From positions 1,973,501 to 2,037,500 of the forward strand of contig NC_090171.1 in assembly GCF_017916325.1 (NCBI RefSeq): a DNA stretch of 64,000 bases. Reading direction: 5' to 3'. Position 1 is the first letter of the stretch, and each line of letters begins with the position of its first letter. Below the pieces are notes generated by a model. That model worked only from the letters and a program-made list of their open reading frames with translations, did no database searches and was not told where the DNA came from. Position numbers and translations under genes: made by a program. This document shows, piece after piece, positions 10,180 through 20,556 of the stretch. The DNA comes from Leishmania martiniquensis (taxonomy: Eukaryota; Euglenozoa; Kinetoplastea; Trypanosomatida; Trypanosomatidae).

Positions 10180-11073
10180 CGTGCCTCTTGTGTGGCACAA
10201 GTGGCGGTGATGCAAGAAGAGCGACAAGTCAAGTGGGGTACTGCGCACGGGGCAGCAACAGAGGAAGAGAGACTGTGCGCTGCACAGGCACGTGAGCGCG
10301 GCAAGGGATATATAAAAAAAGGACAGAAAAGCGAAGAGGGCCCGCGAAGAAGCTCTTTCGCTTCTTCAATGGCGTACTGAGCGAGAGAAGCCGCACTGCG
10401 CCACGCAGCACACGCGATGAAGATAAGCCCGAGAAAATGGAGGTGAGACGGATGTACAGAAACACGTAGAGAAGCAGCGGAGAACGTACAGTGGCAGAGA
10501 TTCAGGGGAGAGTGGGGAAGGGAGTGCGATAGAGGGCGATTGTTTTTTTTCCTCTCGCACGAACGAACGGGATGCGAGGAAAGGATAATGTGGGTTACCG
10601 CACCATGCAACCCCGCACCGTGAGCAAAGTAACGTGTCCCTTTCTCCACGCACACACACACACACACACGCAAGCACACTCGTGCCCTGCGCTCGCTAGT
10701 CGCTCACGGGAACATGTCGGTATCCCTGTCTCTCCGGCAGAGCTCTCTGCTGATGACACGCGCTTGTCGTGTGCTTTTACGAGGCTGTTTGCTTTCTTTT
10801 TCGTCGCTGTCTCCCACCTGTATGGCATGACTGCGTTACACATAGGTGACAGGAGGGGTCTAACAGCAAGATGCACGAAGTGAAAATGGGAGGGGGTGTG
10901 GGGGGCGGGAGAAGGTCCGCACAGCAGGCGTGCGCCCCTGCCCATTGTACAAGCCGACCGGCGCGCGTCAAAGCGAAAAGTTGCCCTCCACCTGTTCACT
11001 CGAAGCCGTGCGCCATCCGTGAAAACAGCGCTGCCCTATGAGTGGTGGCAGACCGCATGCCGAGTCCACGCCG
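10180..11073. other. Intergenic spacer with CA repeat
   Basis: A 0.9 kb spacer between NOB1 and the pseudouridine synthase relative. It has a CA repeat at 10651-10669 and a T run near 10543-10550. No gene is supported. Confidence 0.55.
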
Positions 11074-12252
11074 CTATTCCTTTCCGGCGTCGAACTCGCG
11101 GAGACTCAGCACCATGCGGTTTGTCTTTAGGCGACGCTCAAATGTGAAAAGAAGGGCCAAATCGGTGGCGCTGCAGGGCCGCAGCTTCTCCTGCACCAGC
11201 GAGGGACGCAGAACAAATGGGCCGTTACGTACGAGAGAGATGACGGCGCCGTTGCGCTGAAGCCTGCGTGCCACTCGGTACGGCAGCAGAGGCGTTGTGA
11301 CAAGCAGTCGCTCCTCGGTGAGCAACGGCACTGCGGAGAACAAGTGGTTCGTGACCGTGTCGCGGGACGGCGGCGGTGGGGGGCAGCATACGCACGAGCA
11401 CGACACACCGACATCGGCAGAAAGCTGGGACTGCACCTTTTCCTGTAGGGTCGCCTCAACGTCCTTTGCAGCGCGCCGCACCACCTCAAGCGGTGTCCCG
11501 CGAGGAAAGCGCACGTCATAGACCCCAAAGTTGCCGAGGCTCTCGTTGTTCCAGTACCGCACCATGGAAACGTCGTTGCTGGCGATCCCGATGCCCTTCA
11601 TGCCATTTAAGAACCCCATCGGCCGAAGCACATTGAGGCCGAGCAGCGCGCGTGGGTCTGTGCCCATGATCGGTGCCATGCGATGCACAAAACTGCGGGG
11701 CTCACTTTCTTCCGAGGTGATGGACACGCCAGGGTGCAGATACATGAACATGTAGGTGCGGTGCAGCGCGCGCTTGAGTGCTGGCACCCACGGGCCCTTC
11801 GCGGCAGGTGAGGCATCTCGTTCGCCCGTGCCTGTGGACGAGCTCGACTGCAGCGCTGGCAGAGCAGAACAGACCAGGATGTCTAGCTGCTGAAACGTCT
11901 CCCAGCTCAGCTGACTCTCGAGGTCGCTGAGGCTGGATAGGATCGATTCATTCACTTTCAAGCCGCCGCTCCTCACCAGCGCCTGCGTCTCGGCAAACGG
12001 GATGCCGCAGCGGTGGAAGAGCCAGTGATACATGGAAGGGGCATGGGCAACCGTGTTGAGCTGTGCGTTAATGAAGCCGCGCCGGTTACGCAGCAACATG
12101 GTCTCTGTCAGCTCCTTTTTGTGCAGCACCCCCACACGAAAGACGCGACCCTTTGTTTGCTTCGCCACATATTGCTTTTTTGCGATTGGGTACTGACGTA
12201 CACTCGCCAGCCGAGTAAGCCCCCTGTTGAGCTTCTCCAGATTAAACGTCAT
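11074..12252 (-). CDS. RsuA/RluB-type pseudouridine synthase relative, catalytic motif lost
   Basis: A 392-residue protein starting at the first ATG in the frame (12252). The N-terminus (MTFNLEKLNRGLTRLASVRQ) is Arg/Lys-rich without acids after residue 6 and could target the mitochondrion. Residues about 80-120 match an S4 RNA-binding domain (HRCGIPFAETQALVRSGG). Further on, YMFMYLHPGVSITSEE matches the 'LNKPxGVxST' strand of the RsuA/RluB group. The next block, RPMGFLNGMKGIGIASND, aligns with the catalytic 'GRLDxxTxGLLLLTND' motif. In that alignment the essential Arg is Phe and the catalytic Asp is Asn, so the protein should not make pseudouridine. A Ser/Thr-rich insertion (about 145-165) and a Cys/Pro-rich one (about 285-300) are lineage features. 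Trypanosome mitoribosome assembly is known to use pseudouridine-synthase homologues, so a structural assembly factor is a reasonable inference. Confidence 0.7.
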   Translation of the reverse strand: MTFNLEKLNRGLTRLASVRQYPIAKKQYVAKQTKGRVFRVGVLHKKELTETMLLRNRRGFINAQLNTVAHAPSMYHWLFHRCGIPFAETQALVRSGGLKVNESILSSLSDLESQLSWETFQQLDILVCSALPALQSSSSTGTGERDASPAAKGPWVPALKRALHRTYMFMYLHPGVSITSEESEPRSFVHRMAPIMGTDPRALLGLNVLRPMGFLNGMKGIGIASNDVSMVRYWNNESLGNFGVYDVRFPRGTPLEVVRRAAKDVEATLQEKVQSQLSADVGVSCSCVCCPPPPPSRDTVTNHLFSAVPLLTEERLLVTTPLLPYRVARRLQRNGAVISLVRNGPFVLRPSLVQEKLRPCSATDLALLFTFERRLKTNRMVLSLREFDAGKE

Positions 12253-13356
12253 CCCGAGCTGGTGGAGGTTGTGGGAGCGGTCGTGGAAGCAACTGTGAAG
12301 ACGAGGTAAAAAAAAAGAGCGGGTAGGAAAAGGAATCACAAACGCCTCGACACGCGTCCCAATCTTCGTCGTGAAGAGCCAACCCTAGCCAGCACCTTAT
12401 TTTAGACTGCGACTGAGTACCCGCAGAAAGAGGGACAGAGGAGAAGAAGTGGGGAAGTAGGGACGCTGGCAGGGGAGGAGTCTGCAACTTAGCCTCTTGT
12501 CGTCTGCCCCCACAGAGCAGGCGGATGCCGCATAGGCACACACCAACAGAAGTAAAGAGAGATTAGAAAGAAAGAAAAAAACGTTCGGTTTTGTCGCACA
12601 CACACACACAAAGACGCGTCCGTGTCAATAACGCGCGCGAAATTCCAGTGTGTGTGTGTGGGTGGGGGGGGGCAAAGTAGCCGAGTAAGAAATCGAGGGC
12701 GAGAAGAGAGGAAAGCAGCATGAGTGGGGGGTGGGAGAACGAGATGACGACAGAAAGTGGAAAGGGACAAAGGCACGCAAAGGGAAGGGAGGTGGGCGCC
12801 GGTCCTGTGCAACCACCGAGGCGGAACATGCGGCCAAGTACCCCTTCACGAGGCCAGATCATGGGACGTCAGCGTCAGCGTGCATGGGGCAGTCGAAGGG
12901 GCCACACAGTCCATCAATGCATGCATGAGGGCTGCATTTCCATTCCTGCAGCACAGCAGTAGCACGTGGCCCATGAGACGACGCAATCCAGGCAGCCCGA
13001 TGGGAGCGTCTCCTTTTAATGTGTAATCTTCTCGTGGCACTCGCCTATCGTTTTTGTTCGGCCTCCCCTGACGCTCTCACATTCACCGCGAAACGGTCGA
13101 ATAGGCGAAAAAGCACTTCGGTTCGTTCATGATTACACGTAGGCTCATCCCAGTTTTTTCAAAAAAGGGGGGCATTAGAGACGCGGACCTGCGTCGTAGT
13201 TGATACGCGAGCATCGAGAGAAAGGCACGGAAACACATCTGCTCAACGTGTGTGCCGCCCTTTCCCTCTCCACATGCCTTTAGCCATGCCCGCGTACAAA
13301 CACGGTGAGGCGCTACGGCGTGTACGTACAGCACATCATCATACTTTCTCTTCCTC
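12253..13356. other. Intergenic spacer with CA, TG and G tracts
   Basis: A 1.1 kb spacer with a CA repeat at about 12597-12610, a TG repeat at 12648-12660 running into a G-rich tract to 12672, and A-rich runs near 12573-12590. The part from 12880 to 13040 is more mixed in composition. No gene is supported. Confidence 0.5.
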
Positions 13357-15183
13357 TCACACGCTGTCTTCCATCTTGTACTTGCTCCGCTCTGCCTGCA
13401 GCTGCTTTGTGATGGCAGCCTGCTTCACCTTGTTGCGCTCGTCGTTAACAAAACGCAGGGCGCGGCGTGGCAGCATTACCGAGTCCGAGAGGTGACACTG
13501 CGTCTGCACAAGACGGTCCGCCACGATCCGCTTCACATCCGCGTCGATGCCATCGACAGACGCAGCCACGGCAATGGCAGAGAGCACATCCATGCTGGAC
13601 GGCGAGAACCATCTCGCATGCCCCGCCTCCCATAGCTGATCCACCACCTTGCGCAGAGCGTCGGTGTCACCGGCGGCCAGAGACTTGAGCTTGATGACCG
13701 TTTCCAGCTGGTTCGCCTGCTCCTCGATACCTTTCTCCGCCTTCTGGTTAAGCAGCGCCGAAAATCGCTCATCCGCAGCAGTCAGCAGGCCTTTCTCTTT
13801 GCACCACTCCAGCACCTTGGCGAACTTGGAGAGTGGCTGCTGTGTGATGCTCGGCGAGCGTTGCTCTAGCACCGTCTCCAATGCATGAAAGGCGACAGAG
13901 ACGATTCGCTGAAAGCCCCTCATCTCCTCCTCAGTGAGAGGGGCGCGACGCTCAACAGCTACGGAGACCTCCGTGGCCTCCGCCGTAGCAGCTGTGCCGG
14001 ATGAAGCGGCTCCGGATGCTGCCGGCAGAGGCTCCTCGTCCTCTTCCCTGCTGAACATCTGGTTCTCCTTCCTCACCGTCGCCTCCTCGGCTGCTTCATC
14101 TGCACGACTCTCCGAGATACTGTTCGTTGCCGTCGTTGGCGGCAGTGGAAACGCCGGTGAGACAAGGCGGCGCACCTTCGACAACAGCTTGCTAATTAGC
14201 TGGCACTTGGTCGCGTAGTCCAGCTTTTCTGCGGAGGGGGAAGAGAATGTGCCGCCCCTCTCAGCGTCGCCCTGTCCGTCTGTGAGCAGCGCTGTCAGCT
14301 TCTTGGCGCACACCTGCATGTCGTCGACAGTTTGGGACATCTCGATCAGCCGCTGCAGGCGCCCGACCACGTCCAGGCACGCCAGCTTCTTTACGAGTTC
14401 GCGGGGTGAAAGAAGCGGTGCCACCTCAGCGACCAGAGTACGTGCCACCGGTGCTGGTGGCGCCGGCGACGGTGCCACACCTGCAGTCTCACCCACCGCA
14501 GAGGTGTTGGCATCTGTCCCCGCCGCCGCTGCCGGTAGTGTGCGGACACCTTCGCCCCACGTCGCCTTTCGCACACCCGCTTGCTCGCATCGGATAAGAA
14601 ACTCGTGCGCGGGCGGAATCATGGGGCTTTTGCCCAGCGCGTAGAGGGCGAAGAGGCGCTCGAGCGTCGTGAACACCTCATCCTTGTACTGCGACATGAG
14701 CTCCTCGTAAACTGCCTCGGGCCGCTGGCTCAGGGCTTGCAGGAATGTGTTGACCGACTTGACGTCACGGAACCTGTCGCTGGAGTGGTACGTGCGGATG
14801 TACTCGGCAATCGTTGCCGCGTCGCCTAGCTTCGAGTGCAGGAGGGCGAAGGTAGAGTTCGGTTTTAGCACTCTCTTTTGGCGCTTCGCCGCCGGTTTCT
14901 CCTCACGCAGTGTGGGGTTGCCGTGCTTTCCCGAAAGAGAACGGTGCCGCACCGGCTTGTGGGGCGGGACACCACCACCATGGCGCTGTCCGCGTCCTGG
15001 GCCTCGCCCCCGCTCAGCGCCGTGGCCTCCTCCATACGCCCGAGAGGCGTCGTGGCGGCCGTGCGCGAGCCCGCGAGCATGGCCACGACCGCCTCTGAAT
15101 GAGCCGCGCCCGCGGTTGCCGTGTCCACTAGAGGAGAAATCGCTCGCCGCTGGGGCGCTGGCAGACGGCGTGGAAGCCTCCAT
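13357..15183 (-). CDS. RGG-box protein with helical body, function unknown
   Basis: A 608-residue protein with ATG at 15183. Residues about 20-75 are a Gly/Arg/His-rich RGG region (RGRGSFRGGRGHARG and similar), the kind that binds RNA and is methylated on arginine by protein arginine methyltransferases. A basic stretch, KPAAKRQKRVLKP, at about 96-108 could be a nuclear signal. The remainder is mostly helical: about 110-200, 265-365 and 450-600 are rich in Leu, Ala and Glu with conserved-looking amphipathic pattern, separated by Ala/Pro/Thr-rich linkers (about 215-255 and 365-440). No RRM, zinc finger or helicase motif is seen. An RNA-associated role is inferred from the RGG region alone. The low-complexity linkers are typical of Leishmania proteins. 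Confidence 0.8.
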   Translation of the reverse strand: MEASTPSASAPAASDFSSSGHGNRGRGSFRGGRGHARGLAHGRHDASRAYGGGHGAERGRGPGRGQRHGGGVPPHKPVRHRSLSGKHGNPTLREEKPAAKRQKRVLKPNSTFALLHSKLGDAATIAEYIRTYHSSDRFRDVKSVNTFLQALSQRPEAVYEELMSQYKDEVFTTLERLFALYALGKSPMIPPAHEFLIRCEQAGVRKATWGEGVRTLPAAAAGTDANTSAVGETAGVAPSPAPPAPVARTLVAEVAPLLSPRELVKKLACLDVVGRLQRLIEMSQTVDDMQVCAKKLTALLTDGQGDAERGGTFSSPSAEKLDYATKCQLISKLLSKVRRLVSPAFPLPPTTATNSISESRADEAAEEATVRKENQMFSREEDEEPLPAASGAASSGTAATAEATEVSVAVERRAPLTEEEMRGFQRIVSVAFHALETVLEQRSPSITQQPLSKFAKVLEWCKEKGLLTAADERFSALLNQKAEKGIEEQANQLETVIKLKSLAAGDTDALRKVVDQLWEAGHARWFSPSSMDVLSAIAVAASVDGIDADVKRIVADRLVQTQCHLSDSVMLPRRALRFVNDERNKVKQAAITKQLQAERSKYKMEDSV

Positions 15184-16797
15184 GCGGTTACAGCTCGGCA
15201 GTGGTTAGAGTAGGTGAGCGGCACCGTAGTGATTCCCACTGCTCCAAAGGCGGGCGCTACACAACCACGCAACGTCAGCGGTCGAAAGAAAAGCTGACCT
15301 TGAGGCGAATGGTCAAGCAGGCCATAAAAGAGGCCAGTGCACACGCGGATGCGTGAAGAGAAGGAGAGGAAGAGAGATCCGAGGAGAGAAGCAAGAAGGC
15401 TGAAAAGTCATCTCGTGCGCACGAAAGCACACGTGGCAAGCCTCAGGTGCAAGTTTTCATGGCTTCGTCGGCGTGCTTCCAACGCATCACAATGGATTAC
15501 GAGGGCCGCAGAGATCCCCCCAACAGTCGCCGTCACGACCGGCACAATGCCTATGTGATGCTCGCCTTTTTACACCTCCTTCCCTGAAGGCCGCACGCAC
15601 GAACGCTCCAGATTGCTTGCTGCGACGCAGACACTGCCACACATTCGCCCAGCTCACTGCTCCCCCGGCGTGGCGGTGTCGTTCCGTTTAAAGTCTAGCT
15701 TCCGTTTCCTCTGCGTCTCTCTGCCACGCGTGATTCGCTCGTAGGCGCCCTAACTCAGACTCACAAGAAGATTCGACGCCGCTCTTCGGCGCACAGGCGC
15801 CGCAGCGTACCGCAGTCGCCGAGAGAGAGGGAGGGAGAGAGGAAACGCAGAGAGCCAACGCGCACGCGACGACACTTTCCCGCAAAGACGAGTATGAAAG
15901 AGCGAAAGGAAGACAGGCACACGTGGGACAACACCGACACATAAGGAGCATCCATTCGGCACGAAAAGAGAGGTACAGGCACAGGCACACACACACACAC
16001 GCACACGCTTACATGTGCGCAGGTGTCAAACGACGAAGTGCCTGCCTTCAACCATCCACGACGTAAAGAGTACACGACGTCGCCATGCAGCCCTGATTCT
16101 CAAGAAGTGAGAAGAGAGGGGGAGACCAGAGGCTTATAGAAGCCCATGGCACACAATACTGCCACGGGGCAGCGTAAGAGGAGGGGGAAAGAAAACCAAG
16201 ACGGGAAAGCGAAAAAAAAGGACTTGTTCGGCTGCCCGAACAGGAGAACTCAGTACACGCCAGAGGCCCTTCTGAGGCACGTGGCTCCTGAGCCGCATGC
16301 GTCAACCGCCCGCGAAGAACCTCGCCACCATCCCTGCGACTCTGGTCAAAGATCATCGAGGGAGCCAATCTTGAATGTGAACAATAGAGAAGACTTCCAT
16401 CGCCATCCTAAAGAGGAGGTGACGCAAGAGACATCGAGCACCCTTCCTGCAAGGGAAGCGAAGCGGAAGGGAGGAGGGGGACAGTGCAACACAGAGAGTG
16501 AGCCGCGTCAGCGCTGAGGGCGGATCCCTTGCCCGCTTCGCTTCTCTTTGGCTGTTCTCTCAGCGTCTCTACCCCCCCTCCCTCTCTATCCGTGTACGCC
16601 ACGCAAACACGAGAGGCGTAAGAGAGATGTCTTTCCCACACTTTCGTCCGGTGCTTATATCGATGCACTTGACGAGCAGCAAGCCCAAATGAGCACCGTT
16701 CTCCTGGCGCACGCTGTCTGCCCCCGTGTGTCTGTGCGTGTGTGTGAGAGCCTCCCCTTTCTCTTTCGCTATTATCTATGCCGTTGCGAGCACCTGT
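15184..16797. other. Intergenic spacer
   Basis: A 1.6 kb spacer. It holds a CA repeat at 15986-16000, purine-rich plus-strand tracts near 15825-15845 and 16170-16220, and no supported gene. Confidence 0.55.
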
Positions 16798-17628
16798 TTA
16801 CTCTGCCTTGACCTTGGAGCTAGCGCAACTGGAGGATTCCGCGGAGGGCCGCTGAGCCACGGCGCTAAGCCTTGCGACAACGCTCTTTTCGTCTTTTTGG
16901 TGAGCCCCCGCCTCAGGGCTGCGCAGCGCGTCCTCTGCGCCTGTGTGGACAGCACCGGTCTCCTCTTCCTCCGCCACCTTAGCTATGAGAGGCGCGCCGG
17001 GCTTGCGAACGCGGAACCCGTACACTTTCGGCACGTACTGTTGGTTCGGCGGCGGGATCGACACCCCTCGCTCGCGCAGCTGCATGAGTAGCAGGTGAGG
17101 GAAAGTGGTGCCCCAGAAGGCGCCGTCGAGGCTGCGGTGACGAACCGAGCGCGGGTGATAGATATCCTCGCAACGGGGACAAAAGAGCTTCACGGAGCTC
17201 TCTCGCACCACGTCACTTTGACCCACCGGCAGCAGCGCATGGCCCTCGCAGAAGACGCGGGGACAGCTACCGAACTCACCCTGCACATACTTTTCCTCCA
17301 TCAGCTTGAGACCGCGGCCAGTGGTAATGAAGCGGGCGTGAATGAGGCCGTAGAGGATCTCCGCAGAGCTCTCGACAAGACGCTTCTGCTGCTCCGTGAG
17401 TCCGTCGCTCTCCATCGACTCCACATCGAGAATGAGCTCTAATGCGTAGTGGTAAAATGGCACTATGGGCGCCAATCCAGTCAGGTTGAAGTCGTCTGTG
17501 ATGAACTCGCGGTCGACCATGCAAAAGAACTCGTTCCCCTTCAAGTCGCAGAACCACGTGATCCAGCTAACCAGCTCCTCATCCTCGTACTCGTACTCCA
17601 TATTGTCCGGGGAATACGCCTCGTCCAT
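16798..17628 (-). CDS. CK2B: Protein kinase CK2 regulatory (beta) subunit
   Basis: CK2 beta dimerises through a zinc finger and binds two catalytic CK2 alpha subunits, setting substrate choice. The 276-residue protein starts at ATG 17628. The N-terminal half contains SWITWFCDLKGNEFFCMVD, a family hallmark, followed by an acidic segment and the helical domain. The four zinc cysteines are at residues 122, 127, 150 and 153, spaced 5, 23 and 3, identical to the spacing in the human protein. The segment KVYGFRVRKP (about 201-210) near the alpha-binding region is also conserved. The family is usually about 215 residues. Here about 60 extra C-terminal residues, rich in Ala, Glu, Ser and Lys, follow the conserved core and are probably disordered. 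The N-terminal acidic patch EYEYEDEELV is slightly extended. The call is firm. Confidence 0.96.
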   Translation of the reverse strand: MDEAYSPDNMEYEYEDEELVSWITWFCDLKGNEFFCMVDREFITDDFNLTGLAPIVPFYHYALELILDVESMESDGLTEQQKRLVESSAEILYGLIHARFITTGRGLKLMEEKYVQGEFGSCPRVFCEGHALLPVGQSDVVRESSVKLFCPRCEDIYHPRSVRHRSLDGAFWGTTFPHLLLMQLRERGVSIPPPNQQYVPKVYGFRVRKPGAPLIAKVAEEEETGAVHTGAEDALRSPEAGAHQKDEKSVVARLSAVAQRPSAESSSCASSKVKAE

Positions 17629-20556
17629 TTTCTTCTCTTAAGGTATGCAGAAGCTTTCGTGCGTAAGCGTGGTCGTCCCTTCACCTTGTTGCTATATATA
17701 TATATATTCGACGGCGTCGCTGCCGTGTCGTCGGCCTGGATGTCGCTCGCGGCTAGCACGGATGGAGGCCCACCGTGACGCTAGGCAGAAGTTAAGCACT
17801 TCCGCGCAGCTACAGCACACACGCTGGCACCCGCCAAACAATACGTGGGCGAGTCCAGATGGCAGCGAGTGAATCAATGCTGCGAAACGAAAATCCCGTG
17901 AACGAGCTACGTCGTGTGAGGTGGTGTCGTCGCGGGCACCCGCGTTCGAATGAGCACGCCCACAATGCAGCGTAGGGGTCGGGAGAGGAATAAAACCTCA
18001 AGGAAAAAAGGGGTAACACCACAGAGGAAGGATGAAGCAGCGCCAGACTACACACACACAAAAAAAAACAACTTCACCCGACGGCCAGGAGCGCGTGCCC
18101 TCGCGGGGAAGGGGGAGGAGAGAGACGGGTGCAGGGACTGCCGAACGTGTGGATCGTGTTCCTCGATAAACGTGCCCACACCTCGAAAGCCGCGCGGGGT
18201 GTCTCCAGCGCTGTAGACGCGACGGCTTACCTACCGTAACTTCCACTTAGGCCGCTGTCTCCGGCTCCTTCAGCAAGGAAACAGCCCGAGCACGAGCCGC
18301 ACGCCTTCACACCTCCACTTTGTGTGTGTGTGTGTGTGGAAGCCGTCAGGGGGCGAGTAGATCTAGCAAGATAACAGGAGAGCAGATGATCCCGCCCTCA
18401 TGGATGCGATCAGAAGCACCCGCGCGCCTAGATGCGCCTCGCGACTGCATCACAAGTGCGCGCGCACGCCTTCAATGAGCTATAAGACCCCAAAAGAACG
18501 TGTCCGCGCAGAGAAAGGGGGGAATGCGAGAGACATCCAACCCGACTGACGACATCGGCATCATCGCAGGATTGAAGCGACCCGCGACAGCGACGTGTAA
18601 AAGCTACTCGTTTGTCCTCCGCCGCACCCCCTGAACGGTGCATCCTACTTATTTATTTTTGCTGGATAATTTTATCGACTTCAACGTGGCGCACACGTTT
18701 AGCGCCTTAGGGCCACACAAGCACAACAGAAAAAGAGAACCACATCTCCGGCGCACCCCATGAGACATCCCTCATCCCCCTCTTTGCTGTTTGTGAAGGG
18801 ACCCTTTGGCGTTTCCTCCCACCCTGTACAACAAAATCCTCTAGAAAAGAAATAACGGCACACAGTAAAGCGTACACACAGCTGCACCGCTCCCCCACCC
18901 CACTGGCAGTCTCTTCGACGCTGGATGGGAGTGATGTGTGCCTGCACGCGCCACAGTCATTCACCTTCTTGCCACCGCCAGCGCCGTCAATCTCTCTCTC
19001 TCGCCTCATCCAACATCACGTGAAAGCGGCGAAACACCTTATCCACGGTGGAGGAGGGTGACGCAGTGAAGGACGAGAGGGGGGAGGGTGAGGAAAGGAG
19101 GTCTGAACGCCGATAAAAGGGCCACACTACCGGGGGCAAAACAGTACCAAGGAGAAGACGCCAACTACAAAGAAAACGCACTTGCGACCACAGAGACACC
19201 GCAAGCACGCATCCTCCCCACTACCACCTCCTCCCAACCCACGTCACCCCACAAGTGCAAGCTCGAGCGTTCCGAGACAAGGCCAGAGCCGACAGGTGGT
19301 GCCCTTTGCCGATCAGGTGCCCATACCAGCGGGCTTGGTAACTGCTCGTTCTACTTTGGAGGAGGATGGGCAAAGACGCCTATCAACGCTACGCAGAGGC
19401 TCACACATGCACAGCGGGGGGAGGGCTTCCAACGCCACAGAGGGTGATTCGAAGGCCAGCACGTTGGCCAACAGCGCACCCCTATACGCCAGCACACGAT
19501 CAACAGACCATACGTGCATCGAACGACAAGACAGTACGAGCAATACGAGAGCCAACGAAATTATAAGGGGGAGGAGGGGGAAGCTTCTTATTCTGTGCTT
19601 CGGGTCTCCCTTTGCCCTCCTGATTTTCACAGCTGCGTACCGAGGAGAGAGGGAGAGAACGGAAAGAGGAGAGAAAAAGAAAAAGATATCGGCCACATGC
19701 GGTGCGAAAAAGTTGCCGCAATTTCACGTGTGCTACACAATACCCCTAACCTCTCTCGCTCTCTCACTCTCTGCCATCGAAGCGAACAGTTGTCGTTTCA
19801 TCAGCTTCTTGCGCAGACTTCGAAAGAAAAAATAAAAGAAAAACGGAATGCCAAAGAAGGGTCGCCCAGAAAAAGAGAGAGAGCGGTGCAATCATATCAT
19901 GCGCCCATACCCATTTTTCCCTTTCCGTTTTCTCGCTTGCATTACAGGCGGTTCATAGACGGCGGCACCAGGGCCAACTGCCGCTACTGTGCCCCCTTTT
20001 CACACTGCCTACGTGTTCGTTAGACGCTTTTCTTTTTTTTATCCTCTGTGTTTGTGCGCTGTTGTCGTATACGCTATCACCGTTCTTTCACACACAACCC
20101 AAAACGACTCTCCTTCAGTTGATCACGTGAATCTTTCCACCACTTGCGCACTTACTTACGTGCTCAGTTCTCCGTGCGGTCAAAGAAAGGAGCTTCGAGC
20201 TGAACTCCTCGCTTCATTAGCTATTGTGTCTCATCTCTTCTCTGTGGTAACACCTCGCGCCGACACAAACACCGACAGATATTCATATCTATCCATCTAT
20301 CTATATAGATAGATAGGTAGAGATGTGCGTACGCGAGCGCGTCAATCCGTTCCGATAGAAGAGGAGGGGGCACCCACGAGGAAAGAGAAGCGCAGAAGTC
20401 AGAGAACGCAATCATAAAAGAAATAAACCTCAAAGCCGACGCAACACCCACAAAGCGAAGAATGAAAAAAAAACGAGAAAAAGAGACGGGAAGCGACGTC
20501 TATAAGTGGGAAGGACCTATTACTCTTCGCTGAGGGAAGGGGCTTGGCGGCTACGC
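17629..20556. other. Long intergenic spacer
   Basis: A 2.9 kb spacer, one of the two longest here. It contains an AT repeat at 17693-17707, a TG repeat at 18320-18338, several purine-rich tracts, and an unusual tetranucleotide hairpin at 20288-20325. The open frames are biased in composition and lack any family motif, so I call no gene, although a short unrecognised one cannot be excluded. Confidence 0.45.
20288..20325. repeat. TCTA/TAGA inverted repeat, loopless hairpin
   Basis: A near-perfect palindrome of the tetranucleotide type: outward from the centre (between ctatctat and atagatag, about 20306/20307) roughly 19 positions pair, with one mismatch and one possible G-T pair. It lies in the 3' flank of the PUF-like gene about 230 bases beyond its stop codon. 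Confidence 0.7.

Noticed and set aside
17938..17960. GTTCGAAT resembling a tRNA T-loop
   Set aside because: Flanking bases do not form the stem and no cloverleaf can be drawn.
19182..19835. 217-codon plus-strand open frame in the long spacer after CK2 beta
   Set aside because: Opposite to the array, biased in composition, ends in Lys-run from poly-A; no family resemblance.
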